DNA of 64,000 nt from Rhodospirillales bacterium. Its GTDB lineage: Bacteria; Pseudomonadota; Alphaproteobacteria; Rhodospirillales; Shumkoniaceae. Both the position numbers and the translations under genes were made by a program. The stretch lies in the NCBI GenBank assembly GCA_028281785.1, contig JANQJG010000004.1:1-64000 (forward strand), in the 5' to 3' direction. This document shows positions 39,365-48,438 of the stretch, piece by piece. How positions within the stretch are numbered: the stretch's first letter is position 1; every line of letters begins with the position of its first letter. The notes under the pieces were generated by a model, which saw only the letters and a list, made by a program, of their open reading frames with translations, did no database searches and was not told the origin of the DNA.

Positions 39365-40275
39365 CTGGATCTGCCGGACGGGCCCAACTCTGCCCGCGCA
39401 CCCAGATAGATTCCGGCGAGAATCATCGGGCCTCCGGCCCAGGTCGCGGGTGGCACCGCCTCGCCGAAGTAAAGGTAACCCAGCGCCGAGGCGAGCACCG
39501 GCTCGCCCAGCAGGCAGACAGCGACAAATCCTGGGTTGAACGACTTCAGGGCCCAGTTATAGCCGCTATGGCCGATGATTTGGGAGAACAGGGCCATGGC
39601 GATCACCGCCTGATAGGTGACGGTCGAAAGGCCCGTGACCTGGAGCCCGAGGGCCAGCACCATGAGCCATAGCAGCCCCCCGGCCGTCCCGTAGCAGATC
39701 GCGACATAGCTCAGCAGCGAAACGCCACCCCCTCTCACGGCCCGCCCGAGCAACAGATACCCGGCGGCGCAGATCCCGCCGAGCAGCGCCAGCCCGTCGC
39801 CGTAGAGAGTCGAGGGCCCGGCACCCGCGCTGCCCCAACCGATGACGGCAGCGCCGCCGACAGCGAGTCCGACGCTGGCGAGGACCAACCCGCCCGGGCG
39901 TCGTCCCGTCATGGCGGTCGTCGCGATCGCGATCCAGACCGGGTTCAGGGTAACCAGCACGACGCTGTTGGCGATCGAGGTGTGGTCGAGTGACGTGATC
40001 CAGGCCGCGAAATGAAGGGCAAGGAAGACACCGGCACCCAGGCTGAAGGCAAGCTGCCGCCGGTCGAGCCCCTTGAGTTCGTCCCACCTCAGCGCGAGGG
40101 CCGCCGGCAGCACCACCAGCGCCGCGAGCCCGGCGCGGAAGGCGGATACGACCAGCGGGTCGGCGTCGGCCAACCGCACGAAGATCGAGCCGTGCGAGAC
40201 ACCCAGCCAGGCGACGACCAGAACCGCGATGGCGGTGAGGTTGGACGGGCGTGTCTCGGCGGAGGTCATTTTCAT
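39361..40275 (-). CDS. EamA/RhaT-family DMT transporter
   Basis: A 304-residue ten-helix membrane protein. It is made of two EamA repeats, the first with LGVSHGSIFVRLADADPLVVSAFRAGLAAL-type features (conserved FVRL and ADP/R block) and the second with LLLGRAVRGGGVSLLSYVAICYG. DMT proteins export amino acids or other metabolites; the substrate is unknown. Start 40275 or 40269. It is divergent from hisG. Confidence 0.85.
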   Translation of the reverse strand: MKMTSAETRPSNLTAIAVLVVAWLGVSHGSIFVRLADADPLVVSAFRAGLAALVVLPAALALRWDELKGLDRRQLAFSLGAGVFLALHFAAWITSLDHTSIANSVVLVTLNPVWIAIATTAMTGRRPGGLVLASVGLAVGGAAVIGWGSAGAGPSTLYGDGLALLGGICAAGYLLLGRAVRGGGVSLLSYVAICYGTAGGLLWLMVLALGLQVTGLSTVTYQAVIAMALFSQIIGHSGYNWALKSFNPGFVAVCLLGEPVLASALGYLYFGEAVPPATWAGGPMILAGIYLGARAELGPSGRSS

Positions 40276-40439
40276 CGGTGGACCGACAGGCGATTGGGGG
40301 CTCCATCATTCGCCTGGGCGCGGCGCCGGTCAACAATGCCGTGCGACCGACCGGCAGTCGGTATTTGACCGTTGGCCCCCCGCTTGCTATTGAGCGGCCC
40401 GACTTTTCGGACATTCATCGCCAAGCCCGCGAGAGAGTC

Positions 40440-41312
40440 ATGCAACCACTGCGACTCGGCATTCCCAAGGGCAGCCTGGAGGCCGCCACCGTCGAGCTGT
40501 TCGCGCAGGCCGGCTGGACGGTTTCCGGCCGCGCCCGCAACTATTTCCCCGCCATCGACGACAAGGAGTTGTCCTGCGCGCTCGTACGGTCGCAGGAGAT
40601 GGGGCCTTATGTCGCCAGCGGGGCCTTGGACTGCGGCCTCACCGGGCTCGACTGGGTCATGGAGACCGAGGCCGACGTCACGAAGATCTGCGACCTGGTC
40701 TATTCCCGGGCGTCGGATCAGCCGTCGCGTTGGGTGCTCGTCGTGGATCGCGAGTCCCCGATCCAGAAGGTCGAGGATCTCGACGGGGGCAAGGTGGTGA
40801 CCGAACTGACCGGATTCACCCGCCGCTATCTCGAAGAGCGAGGGATCAACGCATCGGTCGAGTTCTCCTGGGGCGCGACCGAGGCCAAGGTCGTTCAGGG
40901 GCTGGCCGACGCGGCGGTGGAGATTACGGAAACCGGCAGCACGATCCGCGCCCACGGGCTGCGCATCGTCTGCGATCTTTTGCATACGCACACCATCTTC
41001 ATCGCCAACAAGCAGTCGCTGGCCGATCCCCGGAAGAAGGCTAAGATCGAACAGCTCGCCCTGCTGCTGACCAGCGCCCTGGCCGCCCGTCACAAGGTGC
41101 TGCTGAAGATGAACGTGCCCGCCGACGCGCTCGACGACGTGGTCGCGGCCCTGCCCAGCCTCAACGCACCCACCGTCAACCACCTCTCCGACCGCAACTG
41201 GCTGGCGGTCGAGACCGTGGTCGACCGGGCCGACGTTCGGGAGCTGATTCCCCGGCTCAGGGCCAACGGCGCCGAAGGCATCCTCGAACTGGATATCCAG
41301 AAGATCTGCTGA
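40440..41312 (+). CDS. hisG: ATP phosphoribosyltransferase, long form
   Basis: A 290-residue HisG, the first enzyme of histidine biosynthesis. Blocks include LRLGIPKGSLEAATVELF, GALDCGLTGLDWV, TELTGFTRRYLEERG and VEITETGSTIRAHGLRI with the phosphate loop ETGSTIRA. Residues about 215-290 are the C-terminal regulatory domain of the long form (KMNVPADALDDVVAALPS), so no HisZ partner is needed. No other his gene is adjacent. ATG 40440 follows GAGAGAGTC. Confidence 0.92.
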   Translation: MQPLRLGIPKGSLEAATVELFAQAGWTVSGRARNYFPAIDDKELSCALVRSQEMGPYVASGALDCGLTGLDWVMETEADVTKICDLVYSRASDQPSRWVLVVDRESPIQKVEDLDGGKVVTELTGFTRRYLEERGINASVEFSWGATEAKVVQGLADAAVEITETGSTIRAHGLRIVCDLLHTHTIFIANKQSLADPRKKAKIEQLALLLTSALAARHKVLLKMNVPADALDDVVAALPSLNAPTVNHLSDRNWLAVETVVDRADVRELIPRLRANGAEGILELDIQKIC

Positions 41313-41318
41313 TTTGAG

Positions 41319-41639
41319 CTAACCGGCGAAATGGACAGCGAGCCAGATGGTGGGTTCGTCCCGGCTCGTCCATTCGACGCGATGGCGAACTCCGCCCGGA
41401 ATCAGGCAGTGATCGCCCGGCGCCATCTCCCGGACTCCATCCTCCCCTTCGAAGCGCAGCCCGGCGCCGCCACGCAGCACCGCCACCCACTCGGCGCGGT
41501 CCTGGGACAGCCATTCGCCTGGTGGGGTCGCCTGGCCGGTGGAAACGATCCGCTCGATCAGAAGGCCGTCGCGTTCGACGATCGCCTCGAACCTTTCTTC
41601 GGGCAGCGTGGAGGACGGCGCGTCGAGAAGGTTGGTCAT
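41319..41639 (-). CDS. small cupin-domain protein
   Basis: A 106-residue single cupin. Motif 1 is loose (WLSQDRAEWVAVLRGGAGLRFEG) and motif 2 is PGDHCLIPGGVRHRVEWT with the metal-type His. It resembles the cupins found with nucleoside or sugar genes, but activity is not known. Its ATG overlaps the psuG stop (ATGA), so it belongs to the psuG operon. Confidence 0.85.
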   Translation of the reverse strand: MTNLLDAPSSTLPEERFEAIVERDGLLIERIVSTGQATPPGEWLSQDRAEWVAVLRGGAGLRFEGEDGVREMAPGDHCLIPGGVRHRVEWTSRDEPTIWLAVHFAG

Positions 41640-42565
41640 GGGCGATCTTCCATCGAAAAAGCCGCATCGGCGACCGCGATCTCGCCAGCCAGCCGCGCAT
41701 TGGCCGCGATCAGGGCGGCGTTGACGTCGAGGCTGCGACCGTCCGTCAACTCGACGAGGCGGGCCAGCAGATAGGGGGTCACGGCCGGCCCGCCGATACC
41801 CGCCTCGGCCGCCATGGCCAGGGCCTTGTCCACGGCCGCCGCCAACTCCCCGGAATCGAGCGCGAGGTCCGCCGGCGGCGGATTGGCGATGAGCATGCCG
41901 CCGCCGAGACCGAGATCCCGCTGCGCGCGCAGCAGGCGTGCCGCGGCCTCCGGCGTGTCGACCCGCCGGGGAACTCCGAAGCAGCTCGAACGGGAGTAGA
42001 AGGCCGGGAACGCGTCGCTGCCATAGCCGATGACTGGCACGCCCCGTGTCTCCAGAACCTCCAGCGTCTTGCCGATATCGAGGATGGCCTTGGCGCCTGA
42101 GCACACGACGGCAACCGGCGTCCGCGCCAGCTCGTCGAGATCGGCGGAAACGTCGAAGCTCCGCTCGGCCCCCCGATGGACACCGCCGATCCCTCCGGTG
42201 GCAAAGATACGGATGCCGGCCAGATGCGCGCAGATCATGGTCGCCGCCACCGTCGTCGCCCCGTCCCCGCCGGCCGCGACCAGCCCGGCAATGTCGCGGC
42301 GGCTCGTCTTGTCGATGCCGCCCGCGGTCGCAAGGTGCTCGATTTCTTCGACGGTCAATCCAACGCGGATACGGCCTGCAAGGATCGCGATCGTGGCCGG
42401 AACCGCGCCGGTCTCACGCACCGCCTCCTCCGCGGCCAGCGCGGTCAGCAGATTGAGCGGACGCGGCAAGCCGTGCGAGATCAACGTCGATTCGAGCGCG
42501 ACCACGGCGGCGCCCTCGTTAAGCGCGGCCCGTACCTCGGGGTGGATGTCGAGAAGGAGGGGCAC
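41636..42565 (-). CDS. psuG: pseudouridine-5'-phosphate glycosidase
   Basis: About 309 residues. It cleaves pseudouridine 5'-phosphate to uracil and ribose 5-phosphate. Family signs are VALESTLISHGLPRP, AGRIRVGLTVEEIEHLA, FATGGIGGVHRGAERSFDVS with the catalytic Lys elsewhere (GGIDKTSRRDI), and YSRSSCFGVPRRVD. The GTG at 42565 lies 13 bp after the stop of the B3/B4 gene with AGGGACG upstream and is preferred; a longer frame reaches 42664 but overlaps that gene. A kinase PsuK is not in the cluster. Confidence 0.92.
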   Translation of the reverse strand: MPLLLDIHPEVRAALNEGAAVVALESTLISHGLPRPLNLLTALAAEEAVRETGAVPATIAILAGRIRVGLTVEEIEHLATAGGIDKTSRRDIAGLVAAGGDGATTVAATMICAHLAGIRIFATGGIGGVHRGAERSFDVSADLDELARTPVAVVCSGAKAILDIGKTLEVLETRGVPVIGYGSDAFPAFYSRSSCFGVPRRVDTPEAAARLLRAQRDLGLGGGMLIANPPPADLALDSGELAAAVDKALAMAAEAGIGGPAVTPYLLARLVELTDGRSLDVNAALIAANARLAGEIAVADAAFSMEDRP

Positions 42566-42578
42566 CTCGCCGTCGTCC

Positions 42579-43253
42579 CTAGTGCCCGGTTTGGCGGACG
42601 ATCGCGGTCTCGATGTCGCGGGCCGCGCAGTAGGCGCCGAGCGACTCGGCGGCGAAATCGACATGGCGGGGCAAATCGGGGTCGTCGCCGAAGGCGATGA
42701 TGGCCATCAGCAGGTTCTCGGTGTCGAGGGTAATCATGCTCCGCTCGCTGTCGCTGGTCGGACTGCCGAAGGCGCCCTCGCAGTCGCTGAACACCGGCAG
42801 GTTCTCCAAGTTCATGGGGCCACGGCCGATGGCCTCATAGGTCTCGCCCGCCATGGCCTTCCGGAAAAGAATCGGCGGGCTCAGCGCGTCCACGCGAAAG
42901 GCGCCGATCGAATGTCCGCAGCGTAGCGAAACCAGGTTGTTCGTATCGACGACGGTGTTGATGCGATAGATGCCCTGGCCGCGGATCAGGCGGCGCATCA
43001 GCGCCTCCGAGGACACGCGATAACGGGCCGGGTCCTTACCCAGCGCGCGATAGGCCCGCCGGGCGGCGGCGATCTCTGGGACTTCCGAGGCGGGCCGACC
43101 GCCCAGGCTTTCCAAGCGGCGCGCCTCTTCCGCGTCGAGCGCCGTGCGCAGCGCCTCTTGCGTCTTCTCGACCGTCACCCGGCAGGAGATGCACCCGAGC
43201 GCCACGGTCACGCCCGCGGCCGAGAAGTCGTTGGAAATGGCAATCTCGATCAT
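42579..43253 (-). CDS. free-standing B3/B4 tRNA-binding domain protein
   Basis: A 224-residue protein of the B3/B4 domain, which in PheRS beta edits mischarged Tyr-tRNA(Phe). Visible blocks are YRALGKDPARYRVSSEALMRR and INTVVDTNNLVSLRCGHSIGA. Stand-alone copies are common in bacteria and are of unknown, possibly trans-editing, function. It lies upstream of psuG in the same direction with 13 bp between, so cotranscription is likely. Confidence 0.87.
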   Translation of the reverse strand: MIEIAISNDFSAAGVTVALGCISCRVTVEKTQEALRTALDAEEARRLESLGGRPASEVPEIAAARRAYRALGKDPARYRVSSEALMRRLIRGQGIYRINTVVDTNNLVSLRCGHSIGAFRVDALSPPILFRKAMAGETYEAIGRGPMNLENLPVFSDCEGAFGSPTSDSERSMITLDTENLLMAIIAFGDDPDLPRHVDFAAESLGAYCAARDIETAIVRQTGH

Positions 43254-43359
43254 GCCCGAACGAATCCGTAAATCGGAAACAATCCGGGCAATTCAGCATG
43301 GACGCTGACTTTTCGCAAGCACGGCCATGCGCCGCGCTCTTGGCGATATGCGATGACGC

Positions 43360-43392
43360 GGAGGGAGAGCCTCGGAGCGGGGCTCTCCCTCC
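43360..43392. terminator. perfect 12-bp hairpin after the esterase-like gene
   Basis: GGAGGGAGAGCC and GGCTCTCCCTCC pair perfectly around a nine-base loop. It lies 16 bp beyond the stop of the minus-strand gene ending at 43408. There is no T-run, so it may be a factor-dependent terminator or an RNA stabiliser. Confidence 0.7.
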
Positions 43393-43407
43393 CTCGATAT
43401 GCGAGGA

Positions 43408-44751
43408 TTACATCGCGGCGGCTTTCAGGAACTCACCGACCTCGAGCAGGATCATCTCGTTGTTGTCTCGCTTGCCGAGCGCGCGGCCGACCGAGAAGGG
43501 GAAGTTGTTGTCGTTGGCGACGATGATATGGGTGTCGTCGACCCGGTCGACATCCTCGATGGTGACGAAGGGGAAGGTGAAGCGTCCGTCCTCGCGCTTG
43601 CCGAGGCGCGCCACGCCGTTCGGGTCCTGGATGTCCAGAAGGTCGATATAGGCGACTTTTTTGACCGGCTGGCCGGGTTCGACGCCGGCGAAGTCGATCA
43701 TGTAGACGCGCTTGAACTGCGCCGGTTTCTTGAAGCAGTTGTCGGTCTGGTTGCTCTTGCAGGCCAGTTCGGCATCGCCTTGGCCGCTATCGCGTTCGAT
43801 GACCAGCCCGCGCGTCTCGTCGATCATGTTGAAATCGCCGATGGCATGGCTGTCGTCTTCGGCCGGGTAGAACCAGCTGCGGCCGGTCCATTCGCGCGTT
43901 CTTGCCTTCATCTCCAGGATGCGCAGCGCGGCGCGGCCGTCGGGCACGCGCTCCCAGTCACCCTTGTCGGCATGCCACAGCGGGCCTTCGAGCAGGGGGT
44001 AAAGCGTCTCACCGTCCATCGAGGAGGCGAAGCCCTCATAGCCGCGCGAGCGCTTGGCCGTATATTCGGGCAGCTTGCCGTCGGGGTTGGGCAGGCGCAG
44101 GGTGTAGTGGTCGGGCGATTTCACGACCTCGCCGTCGACGATCGTCTGGTGGAACTCCTTGACGACGCCGGTGTTGACGTCGGCGACGATCACGTAGGGG
44201 CCGAACTCGTCGCCGATAACGATCTCCTCGCCCACGACCTGGAAGCCCTCGATGTCGAAATCCGCGCCGGTCAAATAGCGCGTCTCGGATCCCTCCATGG
44301 TGATCAGGAAGGGAACGACCCCGTTCGGGTCGCTCAGGAAGACGGTCTTCTCGATGGTGATCGTCCCAGCCTCGAAATCGGGTGCGACGATATGGAAGAA
44401 CAGCATGGCGTCGGGCGAGTTGGCCATCGAGCCGAAGCCATTGTCCGTAAGCACGTAGTAGCGCTTGTCGTCGATTCGCTTGATGCCGGAGAAACCCTGG
44501 ACGGGCTGTCCCTTGAAGGGCAGCTCGGCGCCGTCGGTCGGCGCGGCATCGATGCGCGCGGGATTACCGCGTTCGGTGAACTTGCCGGAAACCTGCAGCG
44601 CCGGGGGCGCGTCGTCCGGCGCGGGGATCAGCGTTTCGGCCGGCAGAACGGCGTGGCCTGCCAGAACCGCGTCAAAACGCTTGGCTTCGTCGGCGTGGGC
44701 AAGGGTGGGGATGGCGGCGGCCAACGCCGCGGCGAGAAGGGTGTTACGCAT
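43408..44751 (-). CDS. secreted esterase-like (phytase-like family) protein
   Basis: A 447-residue periplasmic beta-propeller-like protein. It has a signal peptide MRNTLLAAALAAAIPTLAHA, then GFSGIKRIDDKRYYVLTDNGFGS, SRGYEGFASSMDGETLYPLLEG and AIGDFNMIDETRGLVIERDSG, all markers of the esterase-like-activity-of-phytase family. Substrates may be phosphoesters, but this family is mostly uncharacterised. The hairpin at 43360 follows it. Confidence 0.85.
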   Translation of the reverse strand: MRNTLLAAALAAAIPTLAHADEAKRFDAVLAGHAVLPAETLIPAPDDAPPALQVSGKFTERGNPARIDAAPTDGAELPFKGQPVQGFSGIKRIDDKRYYVLTDNGFGSMANSPDAMLFFHIVAPDFEAGTITIEKTVFLSDPNGVVPFLITMEGSETRYLTGADFDIEGFQVVGEEIVIGDEFGPYVIVADVNTGVVKEFHQTIVDGEVVKSPDHYTLRLPNPDGKLPEYTAKRSRGYEGFASSMDGETLYPLLEGPLWHADKGDWERVPDGRAALRILEMKARTREWTGRSWFYPAEDDSHAIGDFNMIDETRGLVIERDSGQGDAELACKSNQTDNCFKKPAQFKRVYMIDFAGVEPGQPVKKVAYIDLLDIQDPNGVARLGKREDGRFTFPFVTIEDVDRVDDTHIIVANDNNFPFSVGRALGKRDNNEMILLEVGEFLKAAAM

Positions 44752-44866
44752 GGTGGCCTCCTGACCGGTTGTCGCAATTCGTTCGCATTTACGATGCTTC
44801 TAGGAGGCCGCCGTGACTCTCACATGTCCGCTATGTGACAGTTGCGTGATCGGCGGGAGGAGGAGC

Positions 44867-45010
44867 CCTACTCGTTCTCGAAGAGCTTGAGCTTTCCCTC
44901 TCTTTCGTTCCAGTAGATCAGCTTGAACCTCCCGACCAGATTTTCCCTCGGGATGAAACCGCCCCTCTGGTAGCGGCTGTCCATGGGATCATCCCGGTCG
45001 CTGCCGCGCT
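44867..45010 (-). pseudogene. relic of a signal peptidase I C terminus
   Basis: On the minus strand a short open stretch reads GSDRDDPMDSRYQRGGFIP, then RENLVGRFKLIYWN and ends LFENE followed by TAG. This matches the C-terminal end of LepB: GDNRDNS-x-DSR-Y-G-x-VP-x-NLVGR. A TGA lies in frame at 45011-45013, and no N-terminal part with the catalytic Ser or Lys is present. The GDN box is altered (GSD). It is a truncated remnant, not a functional peptidase; translation from the internal ATG at 44983 would give only 38 residues. Confidence 0.7.
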
Positions 45011-45063
45011 GTCATATCAGCTCGGGGAGCGTTTTCTGCTCGGACGGGGAAGAAAAGCTGCCG

Positions 45064-46128
45064 TCAGGCCCGCACGACCTGTGCGAGGTTCAGGCCGGTC
45101 TCGTCGACCACCTTGTTGCGCCCGGTGCTTTTCGCGCGGTAGAGGGCTTGGTCGGCGCGGTGGACGAAGGTCTCACGGCCCTCGCCAAAGGCATACTGGG
45201 CCACGCCGATCGAGATCGTGACGCCGCCGAAGTCCTCTCCCGTCCGGCGATTCTTGAGCTTGCGCGAGGCCAGGCCCTTGCGGATCTGCTCGGCCAGAAT
45301 CACCGCGTCGCGCAAGCCCGTCTGCGGCAGGATGACAGCGAACTCCTCGCCGCCATAGCGCGCCGGCGTGTCGCGCCCCTTCACGCACTCGGCCAGGGAT
45401 CGCGCGACGATCTTCAGCACCTCGTCGCCAATGGTGTGGCCGAAGGTATCGTTGAAGGCCTTGAAGCGGTCGATATCGGCCAGCAGGATCGACAGCCTCT
45501 CGCCCTCCTTTTTGGCGTGGTGTATGGCGTCCCGAAGCCTGAGATCGAAGTACTTGCGGTTGCCGATTCCGGTCAGGGCATCGGTCATGGTTTCTCGCTG
45601 GGCCTCCGCGAGGCTGCGTTTGAGTTCACCGATCTCCGTCGATGACTGATCCAGCCGGCCTTCCAGCGACCGCGTCTTTCCCGCGACTTCCAGCGTCTCT
45701 TCCAGAATGCTCTGCACCAGTGTGGCGATCTCGTCGGTCGCGTCCTGGTCCTGGATCTGGCTGGAATAGCGCTCCAGGCTTTGCCCGTACTCGCCCTGGG
45801 TCTTACGCGCATCGCTCACGCATTCGAGGACGCGGGCGAGCGTTCGCTCGATGCGGTGGGTCGTTCGGGTAATCTCGGCGATGGTCGTCCGATCCTGGTC
45901 CTTCGGGAAGAATTGGAGACGAATCTCTTCGGTTCGCTCCGGCGTGAAGGCGACGCCGTTGTCGAGCATTCGGTCCAGCACATCCGTCAGACGGCGATTT
46001 GTCCCCGCGAAATAGGTATACCAGATCTCATAGTTGGAAGGAGTCGCCGGGATGCCGAGACGCGCCATCATGTCATTGGCGGAACGAGCTTGAGCGTCGA
46101 CCTGATCCTCACGGTCCTGGTGGGTCAT
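45064..46128 (-). CDS. diguanylate cyclase (GGDEF-domain protein)
   Basis: About 354 residues. The first 170 are helical, with heptad-like stretches around 130-180 (ETLEVAGKTRSLEGRLDQSS), suited to dimerisation. The GGDEF domain is at about 180-345: DALTGIGNRKYFDLRL, DIDRFKAFNDTFGHTIGD and active-site GGEEF at 259-263. The inhibitory site RxxD is replaced by KGRD (K250), so product inhibition may be weak. No transmembrane segment is present. Start MTHQDRED is preferred over the ATG at 46146. Confidence 0.92.
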   Translation of the reverse strand: MTHQDREDQVDAQARSANDMMARLGIPATPSNYEIWYTYFAGTNRRLTDVLDRMLDNGVAFTPERTEEIRLQFFPKDQDRTTIAEITRTTHRIERTLARVLECVSDARKTQGEYGQSLERYSSQIQDQDATDEIATLVQSILEETLEVAGKTRSLEGRLDQSSTEIGELKRSLAEAQRETMTDALTGIGNRKYFDLRLRDAIHHAKKEGERLSILLADIDRFKAFNDTFGHTIGDEVLKIVARSLAECVKGRDTPARYGGEEFAVILPQTGLRDAVILAEQIRKGLASRKLKNRRTGEDFGGVTISIGVAQYAFGEGRETFVHRADQALYRAKSTGRNKVVDETGLNLAQVVRA

Positions 46129-46264
46129 AAACGCGTCCCAAATCAACTAAGCCTCAGTCATCCGGGTCTCGCGGCGTCCGTGCGGCGTTGCTTGACGCGC
46201 TTGCACCCGGATGTCAGATGCAATCTTATTCCAAATTGGTTAGCAGATTATTATCTTTTGAAAC

Positions 46265-46690
<426 letters not shown>

Positions 46691-46701
46691 TTAGCGGGGT
46701 T

Positions 46702-46744
46702 GAATGGTGGGCGCGGCTGGGATTGAACCAGCGACTTCTCGCGT
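46702..46744 (-). repeat. 43-bp duplicate of the tRNA-Val 3' half (putative attL/attR)
   Basis: Exact copy of 48396-48438. It covers the 3' half of tRNA-Val(CAC) from inside the anticodon loop to CCA plus three bases, in the same orientation as the intact gene. A direct repeat of a tRNA 3' end is the mark of integrase-mediated insertion. No complete tRNA can form here. Confidence 0.85.
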
Positions 46745-46794
46745 CCGGCCTTGGCTTAGAGGCGTATGACAGTGTTTTCTTGAGGGTTGCCGAC

Positions 46795-48135
46795 TCAGCT
46801 TACGGACGGTTTCGGCTTTAGATTGAGGGCCTCGAGCGCTTCATCGATCGGAATGAATAAATTAAGTCCCTCGGCGTACCGACCAACCACCTTCTGCACA
46901 CTGATACCAATCACATTTCCGTTTTCGTCAAGTAAAGGTCCACCACTGTTGCCCGGTGATATTGCTGCGTCGGATTGAATGAAAGACAGATTGGTTCTCG
47001 GGTCAACCCGTATCGCACTGACGACACCCGTGGTTACCGTGGATTGAAGGTTTTCCCTAACGGGAGTGCCGATCACATAAACTCTTTCAGGTGGCGAGGG
47101 TCGGGTCGTCCTAACCGGAAGATACAGGGGCGTTCGAAGGGGGATTTTGATCAAGGAAACATCTCGGGCCTCACTGATAGCCAAAACCGCACCTTCGACT
47201 TCAACGCCGTTATTCAATATGATGCTCACCCTGTTTGACTGACCGACAACATGTTGATTGGTTAAGACCAATCCGTCCTCGCTAATCACGAACCCCGATC
47301 CGTGTCCAAGGCCGATTCTCACTGTGACGACAGAAGGGAGGATGCGATCGACACGGTTTTCAAGGCGCCTTGAGCTCAATTCCTTTGCCGAAAAGTACCT
47401 TACCGGGTTGGATTGCTCCGCGACCTCTACTTGGACCTTTCCCCTCGCAATATCGACAAACTCCATCGATGTGAGCAGGTTTTCAGATGCGATCGCGAAT
47501 GCTTCGTGAAATGCCAAGATAATACCTTGTCGTTTAGGCTTAACCTGCAAGTAGTAACCTCTCGTGCTTGTCGTGAGTATCTCACGCTGCTGAATTGTAG
47601 AAAATATTGTCCATTCGACGTCAATAAAAACCTCTCCCGAGTATTCATTGAGAGGCCGGCCATCCCACCAATGATGAGCCTCACAGAAGTTGCTTTTTAT
47701 CTCGGTAATTCTCGCCCCAATGAGGTATTCCGCGGAGGCTACGGCCTCACCACGGCCAAACAAGTCCTTTGGGCTTCCGGAAATATTCAAGCCTTTCGAA
47801 CTCAAGGCCTGATGGAAGATCTCACCAAGCTCCGTGCTCCAGTTGCCAAGTACCGACGTGCCCGTTCCCCACTCAATGGTGGATTTGCTTTGGTGCCTGT
47901 AATTGCAAAGATGACCTTCCGCGCCCTCCACTCCCTCTGCGGGGTAGTGGCCTATCGTTGTTCCGCGCTTGATGTTTGCAATCACCTTGCTGAGCGCGAA
48001 GGATGCCTGTCTTTCGGTTGCTTCCTCTATTTCGATGAGATCGTTCTGCTCGACCACTGGGATGTCCAACCTGGAAGTTGTGTTACAGGCACCCGCCAAG
48101 GCGAGAATCGCTACGGCCACGAATACACGTTTCAT
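46795..48135 (-). CDS. trypsin-like (S1C) serine protease, lipoprotein-like
   Basis: A 446-residue protein. The N terminus MKRVFVAVAILALAGAC ends in a lipobox-like sequence with C17. Residues 30-260 are an extra domain of unknown type. The protease domain (about 262-440) has a full triad: H295 in TNQHVV, D325 in EARDVSLIK and S397 in GNSGGPLL. No PDZ domain follows, unlike DegP. Lower GC and rare codons compared with neighbours point to acquisition with the tRNA-Val island. An inverted repeat GATTGCA-g-TGCAATC at 48230-48244 lies upstream. Confidence 0.88.
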   Translation of the reverse strand: MKRVFVAVAILALAGACNTTSRLDIPVVEQNDLIEIEEATERQASFALSKVIANIKRGTTIGHYPAEGVEGAEGHLCNYRHQSKSTIEWGTGTSVLGNWSTELGEIFHQALSSKGLNISGSPKDLFGRGEAVASAEYLIGARITEIKSNFCEAHHWWDGRPLNEYSGEVFIDVEWTIFSTIQQREILTTSTRGYYLQVKPKRQGIILAFHEAFAIASENLLTSMEFVDIARGKVQVEVAEQSNPVRYFSAKELSSRRLENRVDRILPSVVTVRIGLGHGSGFVISEDGLVLTNQHVVGQSNRVSIILNNGVEVEGAVLAISEARDVSLIKIPLRTPLYLPVRTTRPSPPERVYVIGTPVRENLQSTVTTGVVSAIRVDPRTNLSFIQSDAAISPGNSGGPLLDENGNVIGISVQKVVGRYAEGLNLFIPIDEALEALNLKPKPSVS

Positions 48136-48229
48136 GTTAAATCCCCCAACGGCATTCTTTGTACGAGCAAAACATTGCAGCGCATTGAGTCCTCATGCGA
48201 GGCGCAGCACCCTGATAGTTTACAATAAA

Positions 48230-48244
48230 GATTGCAGTGCAATC
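48230..48244. promoter_or_regulatory. palindrome upstream of the island protease gene
   Basis: GATTGCA-g-TGCAATC, perfect 7-bp arms with one central base, about 95 bp before the protease ATG. It is a plausible operator, though no regulator gene is on the island. Confidence 0.35.
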
Positions 48245-48395
48245 CAGCCGGCTTGGGCTAGTGGCTTCCACATCTTCAAGCGCGATTCATTGAGCTTCGT
48301 TTGTTCTGAAAGGTCCTGCCCAGCCCCGGCGGTTCCCCGCACACGTGACTTGAAGGAGAATTGTATCGAACAAGCTCTGCTGAGGATGGCCGGGA

Positions 48396-48438
48396 GAATG
48401 GTGGGCGCGGCTGGGATTGAACCAGCGACTTCTCGCGT
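48396..48438 (-). repeat. 43-bp direct repeat copy within tRNA-Val
   Basis: Identical to 46702-46744. It ends within the anticodon loop of the intact tRNA, a common crossover point for tyrosine integrases that target tRNA genes. Confidence 0.85.

Larger units (their letters stand above)
46702..48438. mobile_element. small tRNA-Val-associated genomic island, decayed
   Basis: A 1.7-kb segment bracketed by two 43-bp direct repeats, one inside the intact tRNA-Val. Its only gene is a serine protease; the composition is AT-richer than the surrounding genes. No integrase is present, so it is either a relic or was moved by an enzyme encoded elsewhere. Tandem duplication of the tRNA region is an alternative explanation. 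Confidence 0.6.

Noticed and set aside
46702-46744. A second tRNA-Val gene
   Set aside because: Only the 3' half is present; the 5' half, D arm and anticodon stem are missing.
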